Shown here piece after piece: positions 8,195 to 16,382 of a stretch of 64,000 nt of DNA. The DNA is from Thermocoleostomius sinensis A174 (GTDB lineage: Bacteria; Cyanobacteriota; Cyanobacteriia; Elainellales; Elainellaceae), in assembly GCF_026802175.1 (NCBI RefSeq), contig NZ_CP113797.1, forward strand, positions 4,813,026 to 4,877,025, written 5' to 3'. The first letter of the stretch is position 1; each line of letters opens with the position of its first letter. The notes under the pieces are model-generated. The model had not been told where the DNA came from. It did not search any database and saw only the letters and a program-made list of their open reading frames with translations. The translations under genes and the position numbers were made by a program.

Positions 8195-9319
8195 ATGAAA
8201 GATATTATTACTCCAAAATCAATTTTGTTACTTGCTGCAAATCCTAGAGAAACTAGAAGTTTGCGATTGCAAGAGGAGGAGCGAGAGATTAGAGAACGGT
8301 TACGCCTCGCAGGATATGGAAAAACACCCATCAATTCTACTGGAGCGACTCGATCGCGAGATATTCAGCAAGCGATGCTGGATTTCAAACCACAGATTGT
8401 GCATTTCAGTGGACATGGTGCTGCACAAGAAGGATTGGTCTTTGAGGATGCCGCAGGACAAGGAAAGTTGGTTAACTCGTCAGCATTAGCAAATTTGTTT
8501 AGATTGTTTAATCGCGTCGAATGTGTTGTCTTAAATGCCTGCTATTCAAAGTTTCAAGCTGAGGCAATTGCTCGACATATTGAATATGTTATTGGCATGA
8601 GTCAAAGAATTGGTGATAAAGCTGCTATTGAGTTTTCAGTAGGCTTCTATTCTGCTTTAGGAAGTGGCGAGTCAATTGAATTTGCATATGAACTTGGTTG
8701 TAATGCCATTCAATTAGAAGGATTACCAGAAGAATTAACCCCTGTTCTTTATAAAAAAGGAAAGCTACTTCAAATATACATTGGCAATAGAGTTTTAAGA
8801 ACCGATGAAGCGAATGATGAAGCAAGTCGTGAACTACATCAAGATCGAGTAGAAAAAAATTTAGGTGTTAACACTGTTCCTTCTGAACACGTTTCAGAGC
8901 ACTCAACTCAAACAATCTTGGAAGTACAGAAATCACCTAACAAGGATGCAATCATTCTCAATATACTCAGTAAGCTATTTGATGCGTTGTCTAGTCCTAA
9001 CCGTGAGATAGGTATTCGAAAGTTTGAAGAAATCGCTCATCAATCTCTATTTCAGAATGGTCAGATTGATCCAGCTTTCCGTAAAAATTGCTTCGATGTA
9101 GCAGCTACAAGATTAAATTTGTATAAGCAACCTGCTGAAGTGACTAGAAGTGAAATTACGAGCAGAACAAGGCTTGGTTTAAGAGGTGATAAAGAAGAGG
9201 GTAGGGAAGAAAAGTATGTAATTGCTCGTAAGGAGCAATTAGGAGGATTTAAGGGGCATGTTCGTATCTTTTTTCCTGCTAATGGTAGTTCAGCCAAAGT
9301 GTCGGGCTTAAATCTTTAA
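8195..9319 (+). CDS. CHAT-domain cysteine protease-like protein
   Basis: A 374-residue protein with an N-terminal CHAT (caspase-like) domain spanning about residues 8-190. The catalytic dyad is visible: His74 in HFSGHG and Cys116 in VVLNACYS, spaced as in CHAT and caspase-like peptidases. The second half (about 200-374) is polar, probably helical, and not recognised; it may be the recognition or substrate-binding part. No membrane segment or repeats are seen. It opens a compact run with a zinc-ribbon membrane protein and a defective M48-like protein. CHAT proteases act in bacterial immunity and regulated cell death when paired with sensors or effector substrates, so a defence or stress role is inferred, not shown. 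The gene is AT-rich relative to its neighbours, suggesting transfer. Confidence 0.8.
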   Translation: MKDIITPKSILLLAANPRETRSLRLQEEEREIRERLRLAGYGKTPINSTGATRSRDIQQAMLDFKPQIVHFSGHGAAQEGLVFEDAAGQGKLVNSSALANLFRLFNRVECVVLNACYSKFQAEAIARHIEYVIGMSQRIGDKAAIEFSVGFYSALGSGESIEFAYELGCNAIQLEGLPEELTPVLYKKGKLLQIYIGNRVLRTDEANDEASRELHQDRVEKNLGVNTVPSEHVSEHSTQTILEVQKSPNKDAIILNILSKLFDALSSPNREIGIRKFEEIAHQSLFQNGQIDPAFRKNCFDVAATRLNLYKQPAEVTRSEITSRTRLGLRGDKEEGREEKYVIARKEQLGGFKGHVRIFFPANGSSAKVSGLNL

Positions 9320-9349
9320 TGTCTTTTATGTAACAAGGAGAGCGTCTTT

Positions 9350-9700
9350 GTGAAGTGTTCAAACTGTCAGACTGAAAATCAAAAAGGTTCAAAGTTCTGC
9401 ATCAACTGCGGTGAATCCTTAAAAATCGCTGCACCTATTGATGATGGAATTCGTCAATCTCCATCGTCAAATAAAAGATACGCTCAAGGTAAAAACCCAA
9501 CCCTTGCTGCAATTTTATCCTTCCTAATTATAGGGCTTGGTCAAGTCTACAATGGCGATTTTTTGAAAGGAATAGTTATGTTTATAATTGCAGTCGTTTT
9601 ATTTGTTCCCACCGCAGGATTAAGTTCTTTTCCCATGCTCTTTTGGTCAGTTATTGATGCCTATCAAGTTGCTAAAGGTAATCAAAGATTATGGAAATAA
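9350..9700 (+). CDS. Zinc-ribbon protein with TM2-like membrane hairpin
   Basis: A 116-residue protein starting at GTG (9350-9352) with AAGGAG at 9335-9340. Residues 3-22 form a zinc ribbon, CSNCQTENQKGSKFCINCG, with four cysteines in two CxxC pairs. A linker leads to two hydrophobic segments (about 48-70 and 74-98), with NPTLAAILSFLIIGLGQVYNG and a closing SVIDAYQVAKGN; this resembles TM2-like small membrane proteins. The zinc ribbon would face the cytoplasm. It lies 30 bp after the CHAT gene and overlaps or abuts the start of the next gene, so the three are one transcription unit. It may tether the cassette to the membrane; its function is unknown. Confidence 0.75.
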   Translation: MKCSNCQTENQKGSKFCINCGESLKIAAPIDDGIRQSPSSNKRYAQGKNPTLAAILSFLIIGLGQVYNGDFLKGIVMFIIAVVLFVPTAGLSSFPMLFWSVIDAYQVAKGNQRLWK

Positions 9701-10659
9701 TGAAAATAGAAGGACTTAACCCTCTAGAATATGAGCATCCTTTAGATCAGAAAGGTCTCAATATGTTGGAGAAAACACCAGGCTTAGACTTTTGGGTCAA
9801 TAAGTTCTATGAGCTTGGTGCTGAACGGTTCTTACAACTCCATTTTGTTGGTAGTAACCTTAAAGTAACTTCTAGCAGCCTTCCTGATATCTACGAAATC
9901 TTAGAAAACGTTTGTGAAACTTTGAACTTGAAGACTACACCTGAACTTTACGTTCGACATGATAATTACACGTCTGAGGTACAACCTGTAGCTAATAATC
10001 TTCAAGGGATTACTATAGGAGTCGATCGTCCTCTAATTGCAATTAGTGCTGAATGTATCGAAAGTTTTTCAAGTTCAGAATTAGCATTTATACTTGGCTG
10101 TGAAATAGGTCGCATCAAGAGCAGGCATGTACTCTACAGCAACATTGCTGGTTTGCTTCCATCTGTTAGTGGAGTAATGGCAGGTTTGACGCTTGGAGTC
10201 AATTTAACAAGGCCCGTAATAGATGGATTAAATGTCGCACTAACACAATGGTATAGATGGTCAGAATTTACTGCCGATCGGGCAGGGTTATTAGCCTGCC
10301 AAGATTTAACTACTGCAATGAGATCAATGGCAAAAATTGCAGGACTACCTAGGAAGTATTTTGATTCTTTTGATATTGATGATTTTGTTACTCAGGCAAG
10401 AGAATATGAAGGGTTTGGGGATACTTCTTACGCCAAGCTGCTAAAAATATTTAGTTTAATGTCTAGGAATCAAGCCTTTATTGTTTCACGGGCAAACGAA
10501 CTTCTAAAATGGATAGACTCTGGAGGATATCAAGCAGTATTAGAGCGTAAAACCAAAATCAAACCACCTCCACCCGCTAATTTTTGCCGCCATTGTGGAT
10601 TCAAGCTTGAGCTTTCCAATGCCTTCTGCTCAAACTGTGGACAGCAAACTTCCGCTTGA
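9691..10659 (+). CDS. M48-like protein with destroyed HExxH motif and C-terminal zinc ribbon (pseudo-protease)
   Basis: A 322-residue protein whose fold signatures match cyanobacterial M48 metallopeptidases: SSSELAFILG before the active helix and the downstream SEFTADRAGLLA with the third ligand Glu192. However, the catalytic helix reads CEIGR (Cys137-Glu138-Ile-Gly-Arg141) where active members have HE[IL]GH. Both zinc-binding histidines are gone, so it is probably proteolytically inactive. The C-terminus adds a zinc ribbon, CRHCGFKLELSNAFCSNCG, like the one in the preceding gene. A hydrophobic stretch near residues 155-180 may insert in the membrane. The start may be ATG 9691 or ATG 9700, the latter overlapping the upstream stop as TAATG. 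It is probably a sensor, scaffold or CHAT substrate rather than an enzyme. Confidence 0.75.
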   Translation: MEIMKIEGLNPLEYEHPLDQKGLNMLEKTPGLDFWVNKFYELGAERFLQLHFVGSNLKVTSSSLPDIYEILENVCETLNLKTTPELYVRHDNYTSEVQPVANNLQGITIGVDRPLIAISAECIESFSSSELAFILGCEIGRIKSRHVLYSNIAGLLPSVSGVMAGLTLGVNLTRPVIDGLNVALTQWYRWSEFTADRAGLLACQDLTTAMRSMAKIAGLPRKYFDSFDIDDFVTQAREYEGFGDTSYAKLLKIFSLMSRNQAFIVSRANELLKWIDSGGYQAVLERKTKIKPPPPANFCRHCGFKLELSNAFCSNCGQQTSA

Positions 10660-10713
10660 GATCCTTTCGCCCTCTTACCAGAAAACCCCCGATCGATCAC
10701 TGAGGGTAGAGAC

Positions 10714-10790
10714 GGGTCATGGGTCATGGGTCATCGTGACAGTAGTTAGTACCCATCACCTATCCCCCATCACCCATCACCATCTTCCGC
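10714..10790. repeat. Short tandem repeats GGGTCAT x3 and CCCATCA-type x3
   Basis: GGGTCAT occurs three times head to tail at 10714-10734. A cluster of CCCATCAC-like units follows at about 10751-10790. The two blocks are roughly complementary and may form an imperfect hairpin between the M48-like gene and the convergent small gene. Such low-complexity blocks are common in cyanobacterial intergenic DNA. Confidence 0.6.
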
Positions 10791-10797
10791 TTATCTC

Positions 10798-11046
10798 CTA
10801 CCGATCGACATAGCGCTTATAGATGCGCATAATCTCTCCCGGTTCTCGAATGGTAGCTTGCTGAATCTGGGCATAGGGCAAGGCCCGCGACCAGTGCTCC
10901 ACCCGGCAAAACCCACAGTGATACAGATGGGCGATCGTGTGCTCCACCTCTTCGGGTGGTCCAATCAGCAGCATTTTCACCGATCGCCGAGACGACGCCA
11001 CGGGGCGATCGCAGTCGGTCGGCGGGGTCATAAACTCATCAGCCAT
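10798..11046 (-). CDS. Conserved hypothetical small protein (cyanobacterial)
   Basis: An 82-residue soluble protein with no recognised domain. The N-terminal 20 residues are polar and probably disordered. The rest, with VKMLLIGPPEEVEHTIAHLY, then HCGFCRVEHWSRALP and IREPGEIMRIYKRYV, looks like a compact alpha/beta unit and has the feel of a conserved cyanobacterial family. The ATG is preceded by AAAGGAG at a good distance, and a stable 8-bp hairpin sits just ahead of that site. It is encoded on the same strand as rnpB, downstream of it across a structured 330-base gap. Function unknown. Confidence 0.7.
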   Translation of the reverse strand: MADEFMTPPTDCDRPVASSRRSVKMLLIGPPEEVEHTIAHLYHCGFCRVEHWSRALPYAQIQQATIREPGEIMRIYKRYVDR

Positions 11047-11063
11047 GCTTAAACTCCTTTAGG

Positions 11064-11084
11064 TCTAGGGTAAGAAACCCTAGA
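11064..11084 (-). promoter_or_regulatory. Leader hairpin just upstream of the small gene's ribosome binding site
   Basis: TCTAGGGT and ACCCTAGA form a perfect 8-bp stem around a 5-nt loop. On the minus strand it ends about 6 nt before the AAAGGAG of the 82-residue gene. It could shield or expose the ribosome binding site, or be a processed 5' end. Confidence 0.45.
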
Positions 11085-11153
11085 GACTCGCTCTCAGCAG
11101 ACTCAGACAGCACCAGGCCGCACAAGCTGAAAGCAGGGGCGCTATAATGCACC

Positions 11154-11260
11154 CTAGCCTTTAGACTAGTGGACATAGTCTGAGGTTAGCTAGCTCAGGT
11201 GTTTTGCTTGGTCGGCGGACACCTAGCTAGCGCTAGAGAAGGGGATCTCTAGGTAGCCCG
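11154..11260. ncRNA. Candidate structured RNA between rnpB and the small gene
   Basis: Three hairpins follow one another. A stem at 11159-11185 has the core AGACTA/TAGTCT. A 13-bp stem with one bulge at 11189-11231 pairs GCTAGCT-AGGTGT with ACACCT-AGCTAGC around a 16-nt loop. A 7-bp stem at 11233-11252 closes the loop AGGGGA. On the plus strand a TATAAT (11142-11147) stands about 10 nt before the first stem, as a -10 element would; no clear -35 is visible. On the minus strand the same structures would lie in a long leader of the small gene. Neither strand gives a credible protein, and it matches no RNA family known to me. Confidence 0.4.
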
Positions 11261-11372
11261 GTTACTCTTCCTCTAACAGATGAATAACCATAGTCACCCA
11301 CCCTAGCAGAAGCCGATCGCCGAATCAAGTCATATTTGTTACCGTCTGTTAAAGATTGACGAAGCGTAAAAA

Positions 11373-11774
11373 GGGAAGAGGCGGACATAAGCCGGGTTCT
11401 GTTCCCTAGACGATCGCTCATCCAGAGGGCGGTTATCTATCTGGGATGCCTGTCACCAGACACCTCATGCGGAATACGCAGAAGTGAAACTCACTCCTAC
11501 CCGGAGCCGGAAAAAGACCAACCTTTGCTCCTTCGACCTTGCTTCCAACCGGGGTTTACCGAGCCAACACCTCTCGATGTTGCTGGTGCGCTCTTACCGC
11601 ACCTTTGCACCCTTACCTGTGAAAGGCTCAAGCTGTCCTTTCCATTGGCGGTATGTTTCTGTGGCACTCTCCTCACGCTCGCGCGCACTGGGCGTTACCC
11701 AGCAGGTTCGGTCTTTCGGAAGCCCGGACTTTCCTCAGGCAAAATGCCCGCAACCGCCTGCGCCTCCTCTTCCC
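11373..11774 (-). ncRNA. rnpB: RNase P RNA (M1 RNA)
   Basis: About 402 nt on the minus strand, the catalytic RNA that matures tRNA 5' ends. The universal CR-I element GAGGAAAGTCCGGGCTTC is near the 5' end and the 3' part contains GAACCCGGCTTATGTCC, both hallmarks of bacterial type A RNase P RNA. The terminal P1 helix is visible as GGGAAGAGG (5' side) and CCTCTTCCC (3' side), and these define the ends. A TTTTT directly after the 3' strand of P1 makes it a likely intrinsic terminator. Length agrees with cyanobacterial rnpB. Apparent reading frames across this block are not genes. Confidence 0.95.
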
Positions 11775-11827
11775 TTATTCCCAGTCTACAAGGCGAGGAG
11801 GGGGAAAGGATGAGAGCATTGCTGAAT

Positions 11828-11880
11828 TCAAGTAGGAGTTGCCCTCATCGCCAGGATGAGAAAGGGGAAATGGGTGAATG
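11828..11880. repeat. Dispersed GC-rich intergenic repeat, short copy
   Basis: The stretch shares CAAGT.GGAGTTGCCCT and the following ATC.CC with a copy at about 35690-35715. It belongs to the same loosely conserved family as the copies at 13505-13625, 19379-19480 and 35697-35795. The family combines 'TTGCCCTcAtcccc' with a CTCTCCC/GGGAGAG stem. This copy is degenerate. Confidence 0.45.
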
Positions 11881-12003
11881 AAACGAGGCTAATACTATAT
11901 TCTCTATCTCCCCTTGCTAAGGGAAGAAGCCACAGGCGGTGGGATGAATACGATACAGCCTGACAAAGCATGGATATCATCCTACCTCCTAACCTCCGAT
12001 CGC

Positions 12004-12873
12004 TCATTTCTTCGGATTCCAGGGCAGTTGGTCATACCAAGGCATCTTCAGGACGGTGAATTTACACCAGAGGTAATAGGGACGATCGCTGGTATCTGCT
12101 CCCGTTTCCAATGTATTTAATGTGACAAGTTTTAAGGATAGCCGCAGAAAAAAATCAAAGGTGCGTTTGCGATCGTCGAAGGACGTTAACCGTTTTTCAA
12201 GCTCTTCTCGCACAGCTTTCGGCACGTCCTTATTCTTAGACTTAGCTTTAATCGCTTTGAAATCCAAAATTGGAACCTTGGGTTCCATAATTTGTTTTTC
12301 AGTATTGGGTTTCAGAGTATCTTCAGCGGTAAAGGTAGCGGTGAGCTTGTCGCCTGGAGCCACAAGACTAGGGGGTTGAAATTTGGGTGGTTGCGAGTCG
12401 GCTAAAATCGGATCTTTGTCAGTTGTGAGGCGAACGACTCGTCGAGCCGTGTTGTCATAGTCAGTTAGGCTACAACTATCCCAGTTAATGTAAATATCAA
12501 TGTCTTTCGATTTGTTTTCCACGTTCATGATCAAGAACCGGGGCTGTTCATCTTTGTCATGATCGTCAAGGTCATACTTGTATCGCTTTTTAAATTTGAA
12601 AGAAATACCCAAGATATCTTTAAGCGATCGATCGCCAAACGTCATGCGCTCGAGTTGTTGATCAAACGGCTCTTCTCTCGGTTTAAAGTCCTTAGAAGCA
12701 GGGTCAATGATCTGAGGATCAGGAGCTTTAATTCTAGGATTACTGGTATCTAGCTTGCTGACAAAGTCAACTTTAGTTTGCTTGTCAAGCGATGCGATCG
12801 CCCGGTTCACAATGTAAACCACCGTGAGCAGAAACAAAGTCACAATCACTAAATCCAATGAACTCATGGCCAA
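12004..12873 (-). CDS. Membrane-anchored hypothetical protein
   Basis: A 289-residue protein with a single N-terminal transmembrane segment (about residues 5-23, LDLVIVTLFLLTVVYIV). The rest is a hydrophilic, lysine-rich body without internal hydrophobic stretches, so it is an anchored single-pass protein. Two segments look folded: a beta-rich part around residues 95-190, with RFLIMNVENKSKDIDIYINW, and a C-terminal part ending in LWCKFTVLKMPWYDQLPW. No enzyme motif is seen. Which side of the membrane carries the body cannot be decided. It stands alone, with the nearest gene on the same strand about 130 bp away at 13002-13457. Function unknown. Confidence 0.7.
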   Translation of the reverse strand: MAMSSLDLVIVTLFLLTVVYIVNRAIASLDKQTKVDFVSKLDTSNPRIKAPDPQIIDPASKDFKPREEPFDQQLERMTFGDRSLKDILGISFKFKKRYKYDLDDHDKDEQPRFLIMNVENKSKDIDIYINWDSCSLTDYDNTARRVVRLTTDKDPILADSQPPKFQPPSLVAPGDKLTATFTAEDTLKPNTEKQIMEPKVPILDFKAIKAKSKNKDVPKAVREELEKRLTSFDDRKRTFDFFLRLSLKLVTLNTLETGADTSDRPYYLWCKFTVLKMPWYDQLPWNPKK

Positions 12874-13001
12874 TGAACTTCCCTGCTAGAGATAAAAGAT
12901 TGAAACCAGCGTCGAGTCAGTTTTGTTTGATTGTAGAGCGGATAAGAAAGAACCGATCTAGATATCTGAATTAAGGAAAACCCGATCGCTTGCATAGCTG
13001 G

Positions 13002-13457
13002 TTATTCCATCAACTGAAATTCCTTCAGGGCGGGAACAAAGTTTTTATTTTCGTGCTGCGATCGACTCAACTTGATCAGGGCAAACCGTTGAAGCGGTGT
13101 CAGTGCAGCCCATTGTTCCGGTGTAATGACTGTTTCATATCTCTGAGCTTGAGTTTGTACACTCTCTGGAACGGTTGTAGCATCAAGCCAAGCTGGATGA
13201 GCCTCGATTGACAAATCAGACGGGGTTTCACCCGTGTGTGCTTGAACTAACTGATGTAGCTGCGATCGATACGTCTCAATCTCGGATTGGGTGTTGCAAG
13301 GAGCCGTTGCAAGTGCTTGCCGTTCCGCAGCGGTGAAGTGGTTCCAGTGATGCAGTTTCAGCTTAACGCCGCATGTATCCAGGTTGAATCGCACCTGCAT
13401 GGGAATACAGCGCAAAGAATCAACAAAGTCAGATTCAAATTGAAAGAAGTGGGCCAT
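13002..13457 (-). CDS. Nitrate reductase-associated protein family
   Basis: A 151-residue soluble protein of the cyanobacterial 'nitrate reductase associated protein' family. The landmarks are MAHFFQFESDFVDSLRCIPM at the start and VRFNLDTCGVKLKLHHWN after it, with a helical C-terminus. The family name comes from gene neighbourhoods with narB in other cyanobacteria; its biochemical role is unproven. Here no nitrate assimilation gene is adjacent. The ATG at 13457 is chosen because homologues begin with MAHFFQFE; an upstream in-frame TTG would add eight residues and has no ribosome binding site. Confidence 0.8.
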   Translation of the reverse strand: MAHFFQFESDFVDSLRCIPMQVRFNLDTCGVKLKLHHWNHFTAAERQALATAPCNTQSEIETYRSQLHQLVQAHTGETPSDLSIEAHPAWLDATTVPESVQTQAQRYETVITPEQWAALTPLQRFALIKLSRSQHENKNFVPALKEFQLME

Positions 13458-13504
13458 TAGAGTCAAATTGCCAGGAGACAAAACAGGTCAGAGGCTGATT
13501 GACT

Positions 13505-13625
13505 GGTCACTCTTTGCTCCTTCATCCCCCACTCCCTGCTCCCACGTGAGCAGGGGAGTTGGAGTGGAAGTCGGGTTCTCAAACCTCTCTCTCGTTCTGG
13601 GAGAGGGGTTTGGGATGAGGGCAAT
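13505..13625. repeat. Dispersed GC-rich intergenic repeat with inverted-repeat core
   Basis: The block contains CTCTCTCGTTCTGGGAGAG, whose arms pair as a stem, flanked by GTTTGGGATGAGGGCAATTG. On the other strand it reads CAATTGCCCTCATCCC. This matches the edge of the copies at 11828 and 35697, in reversed orientation. It fills the gap between the 13002 and 13734 genes and encodes nothing credible. Confidence 0.55.
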
Positions 13626-13733
13626 TGCGTTTTGCCAGTCAACCAAGGTTAGAGTTCTAGAGTTTAAATATCTAGATCCGGGTCTTGTTTCATCTTTCTA
13701 GCACTTGCAGCGATCGATCGGGCAGTTTGATCA

Positions 13734-14576
13734 CTAAAGTTGAGCCGATAGCTGTCTACGAATTGTAAAGCTCAGCAAGCGGAGGGGCGCTTTAGAATGG
13801 CGCAATAGTTTCAATCGCAGAAATCTGCCGCTGAGTAGTCGCCCCAATCCGTGCAGGCGGGCTTGGAAACGGGAAATAAAATACGTAGTGTAGGAGGTGT
13901 TGTTGCCTTCTATGGCATAAAGCGGCATGAACGCTAATTTGCCATACAGCACATCAGCCCGATGCGCCGTGCTCAGTCCATGTTGACGATGTTCTGGATT
14001 GGGCCGCCCGCCATGTTCGCCGTAGTTGCGAAAGGGAATGTAGTTTTTGAAGCCCCGATCGCGCAGAAATCGATCGAGGGTGGAATCCCAAGTGGAGTAG
14101 GATTGCCCGAATTTGCGCTCAATGTCTGCCACTAATTCCAATAAGCAGGCGGCGCTTTGCGGTGTGATGATGTAGGCCACCATCGAGGTGGAAAATCCTT
14201 CCGCATAGCCTTCGCTGGAGATGCTGTAGAGTTGTGGTGCACAAAGATAGAGCCACGCGATGCCCATATTAGGCTGTTGTGTAGTGAAAGGTAGCGGCAA
14301 TTGTCCCAGATGCTGCACGGGTACAAAGTCTGCTTCTACAATCAATGTGGGCTTAGTCGCTCGACTGGCCCGTTGCCACGCTCGGCTGTGATTCAGCAAA
14401 CAGCGGTAACTGGGAGACATGTCTTCACCAGTGGATTGAAGTTCCTGCCGCAAAACCTCACAGGGCAGTCCAGTTTGCCGCAGTGCTGCTTCTAGCCGCT
14501 CGGTGGATTCTTGATAGGCAATCACGAAAACATGGCCGATCGCGCCTGCTAGGGAAGTGTGCGGAGGAAGAGGCAT
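13734..14576 (-). CDS. Glycosyltransferase family 25-like (LPS biosynthesis type) protein
   Basis: A 280-residue soluble protein resembling family 25 glycosyltransferases that decorate lipopolysaccharide. The middle shows the family pattern of an SxxH/S-RAW helix, then a hydrophobic strand ending in acidic residues: LLNHSRAWQRASRATKPTLI followed by VEADFVPV. Here the usual DDD/EDD sugar-nucleotide motif is reduced to EAD. A strand YIITPQSAACLLEL follows, then a W-D-LDRFL segment typical of this fold. The C-terminal 50 residues are basic. It would act on cell-envelope glycans, and the acceptor is unknown. There is no polysaccharide cluster around it. Assignment rests on fold pattern rather than strong identity. 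Confidence 0.6.
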   Translation of the reverse strand: MPLPPHTSLAGAIGHVFVIAYQESTERLEAALRQTGLPCEVLRQELQSTGEDMSPSYRCLLNHSRAWQRASRATKPTLIVEADFVPVQHLGQLPLPFTTQQPNMGIAWLYLCAPQLYSISSEGYAEGFSTSMVAYIITPQSAACLLELVADIERKFGQSYSTWDSTLDRFLRDRGFKNYIPFRNYGEHGGRPNPEHRQHGLSTAHRADVLYGKLAFMPLYAIEGNNTSYTTYFISRFQARLHGLGRLLSGRFLRLKLLRHSKAPLRLLSFTIRRQLSAQL

Positions 14577-14672
14577 GACAAGGGAATAGAGTGCAGAAAG
14601 TATCCCGCAGTCTAGGCAATGTTCAGGGCAATGTCATGCGAATTTTTACCGATTTGTCGCAAGCTCTGTCAT

Positions 14673-16163
14673 TCACAGGTCATCCTCAGACAGTGGTTTA
14701 CCCCAAGTAGGGGCCGCTTCAGCCGCGCGTTGCGTGTTGCGACTGGGCCGATCGTAGGGCGATGGCACCAGTTCCAGTTGTCCAGAGAGCGCTGATGAGG
14801 GGGACTGGCGGCGGCGACGGGAAACCCCTTCCTCGGTGGTTTCTTCGGCAACGACTTCATACAAACGCGCAAATTTCTGGGATTTGCCCTTGCGCAATAC
14901 ACGTCCCAACCGCTGAATGTATTCCCGCGCTGATCCCGTTCCCGACAATAAGATGGCCACACTAGCCTCCGGTACATCTACACCTTCGTTGAGTACATGG
15001 GAGGCAACCAGGGTTTTGTACGTGCCGTCTCGAAAGTGTTGCAGAATTTCGTGGCGTTCTTTGACCGGGGTTTGATGAGTAATTGCCGGGATCAGAAATT
15101 CCTGAGAAATGCGATAGACCGTGGCGTTATCGTTAGTAAAGATTAGAGTTTGTTCTGGATAATGTTCCGCCAACAGGTCAGACAAGATGCGCAGCTTGCC
15201 TTCTGTGCCAAGGGCGATCGATCGGGCTTCTCGATGGGCCAACATGGCGCGGCGTCCGGCTTGCGATTGGGCACTGGCCTGCACAAACCGTTGCCAACCC
15301 TGAAGGCTGCCCAGCCAAATATTGTTTTTTTGCAAAAACTCATCCCGAGTCGCAATCAGTGTATTGTAGCGATCGCGCTCCGGCTGCGAAAGCGGCACTT
15401 TGATCTGCACAATTTCGTGATGAGCTAGGGCTTTACCCGCTAGTTCTTCGGCGGTGCGATGATACACCACTCGACCCAATAGCCTATCTAGATCAGCATG
15501 TTTGCCGTCCGAGCGGTCAGGGGTGGCGGTCAAACCCAGGCGATAGGGCGCAATGGCATATTCGGCAATGACGCGATTGAAATCGGTTGGTAAATGATGA
15601 CATTCGTCACAAATCAAGAAAGCATAGCGATTGCCCAAAGACTCGGCGTGAATGGCCGCGCTGTCATAGGTGGCTACTAAAATTGAGGTGCGATCGCGAG
15701 AACCGCCACCCAACAGCCCAATTTCTGCTTCAGGAAAAGCAGAAAGGAGTTGCGCATACCACTGGTGCATCAAATCTAGCGTGGGCACCGTAATCAAGGT
15801 ACTGCACGAAACAGCTTGCATAGCCAGTTGCGCTAGATAGGTTTTTCCCGATGCCGTAGGCAACACCACCACACCACGACGGTTTGACTGATTCCAGGCA
15901 TCTAAGGCTTCTTGCTGATGCGGGTAGGGTTGGCGATCGACCTTCGAGTCCAGCAGCACGGTGGGAAAATCCTGTGCTTCATCTTTAAAGGCAGTAGACT
16001 CTGCTTGCAGCGCAGCAATTAAATCGGGATACTGAATGGCGGGCACGCGAAATCTTTCTACCCGATCGTCCCAGGTGGCATAGTCAATCCAGGTTTTACC
16101 ACGCGGCGGCGGATGCAAAATTAACGTGCCGCGATCGAACTTGAGGGTAGGAATACGACCCAT
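14673..16163 (-). CDS. DEAD/DEAH-box helicase, XPB/Rad25-like
   Basis: A 496-residue superfamily 2 helicase. Motif I reads LPTASGKT (about residue 85), motif II is DECHH (about 180), motif III is LTATP (about 205), and motif VI is QRLGRVLRKG (about 425). The N-terminal 70 residues, with RGTLILHPPP and DRVERFRVPA, resemble the damage-recognition-like region of bacterial XPB proteins, and a DRSDG-containing insert follows motif III. Such proteins use ATP to translocate on or open duplex DNA, probably in repair; the cyanobacterial role is unproven. The first in-frame TTG gives one extra residue, but the ATG at 16163 is the natural start. The downstream neighbour on this strand, the glycosyltransferase-like gene at 13734-14576, lies about 96 bp away. 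Confidence 0.85.
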   Translation of the reverse strand: MGRIPTLKFDRGTLILHPPPRGKTWIDYATWDDRVERFRVPAIQYPDLIAALQAESTAFKDEAQDFPTVLLDSKVDRQPYPHQQEALDAWNQSNRRGVVVLPTASGKTYLAQLAMQAVSCSTLITVPTLDLMHQWYAQLLSAFPEAEIGLLGGGSRDRTSILVATYDSAAIHAESLGNRYAFLICDECHHLPTDFNRVIAEYAIAPYRLGLTATPDRSDGKHADLDRLLGRVVYHRTAEELAGKALAHHEIVQIKVPLSQPERDRYNTLIATRDEFLQKNNIWLGSLQGWQRFVQASAQSQAGRRAMLAHREARSIALGTEGKLRILSDLLAEHYPEQTLIFTNDNATVYRISQEFLIPAITHQTPVKERHEILQHFRDGTYKTLVASHVLNEGVDVPEASVAILLSGTGSAREYIQRLGRVLRKGKSQKFARLYEVVAEETTEEGVSRRRRQSPSSALSGQLELVPSPYDRPSRNTQRAAEAAPTWGKPLSEDDL

Positions 16164-16382
16164 CAATCTTCCATCAATCCTAATGTGTACTCATTTCCAT
16201 GTCCTGATTTCTACTCACACCATAAAACAGTCAGCGACATTTGGCTGCTTTCTTTCACTGTGCTTGTTTAACGCAGATTGGTTGACGCAATTTGCCCAAA
16301 TCTTCGCTCTAATGCTCTAATAAGGTTTCAGATAGCGTTTCAGCTAGAAATTAGAGACACAGGATAAAAAGGATAATCTATT

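Noticed and set aside
11484-11881. Several overlapping plus-strand reading frames of 60-118 codons
   Set aside because: They are antisense to, or downstream of, rnpB; the sequence is explained by RNase P RNA and a repeat, and the translations are Pro/Arg/Ser-rich without protein features.
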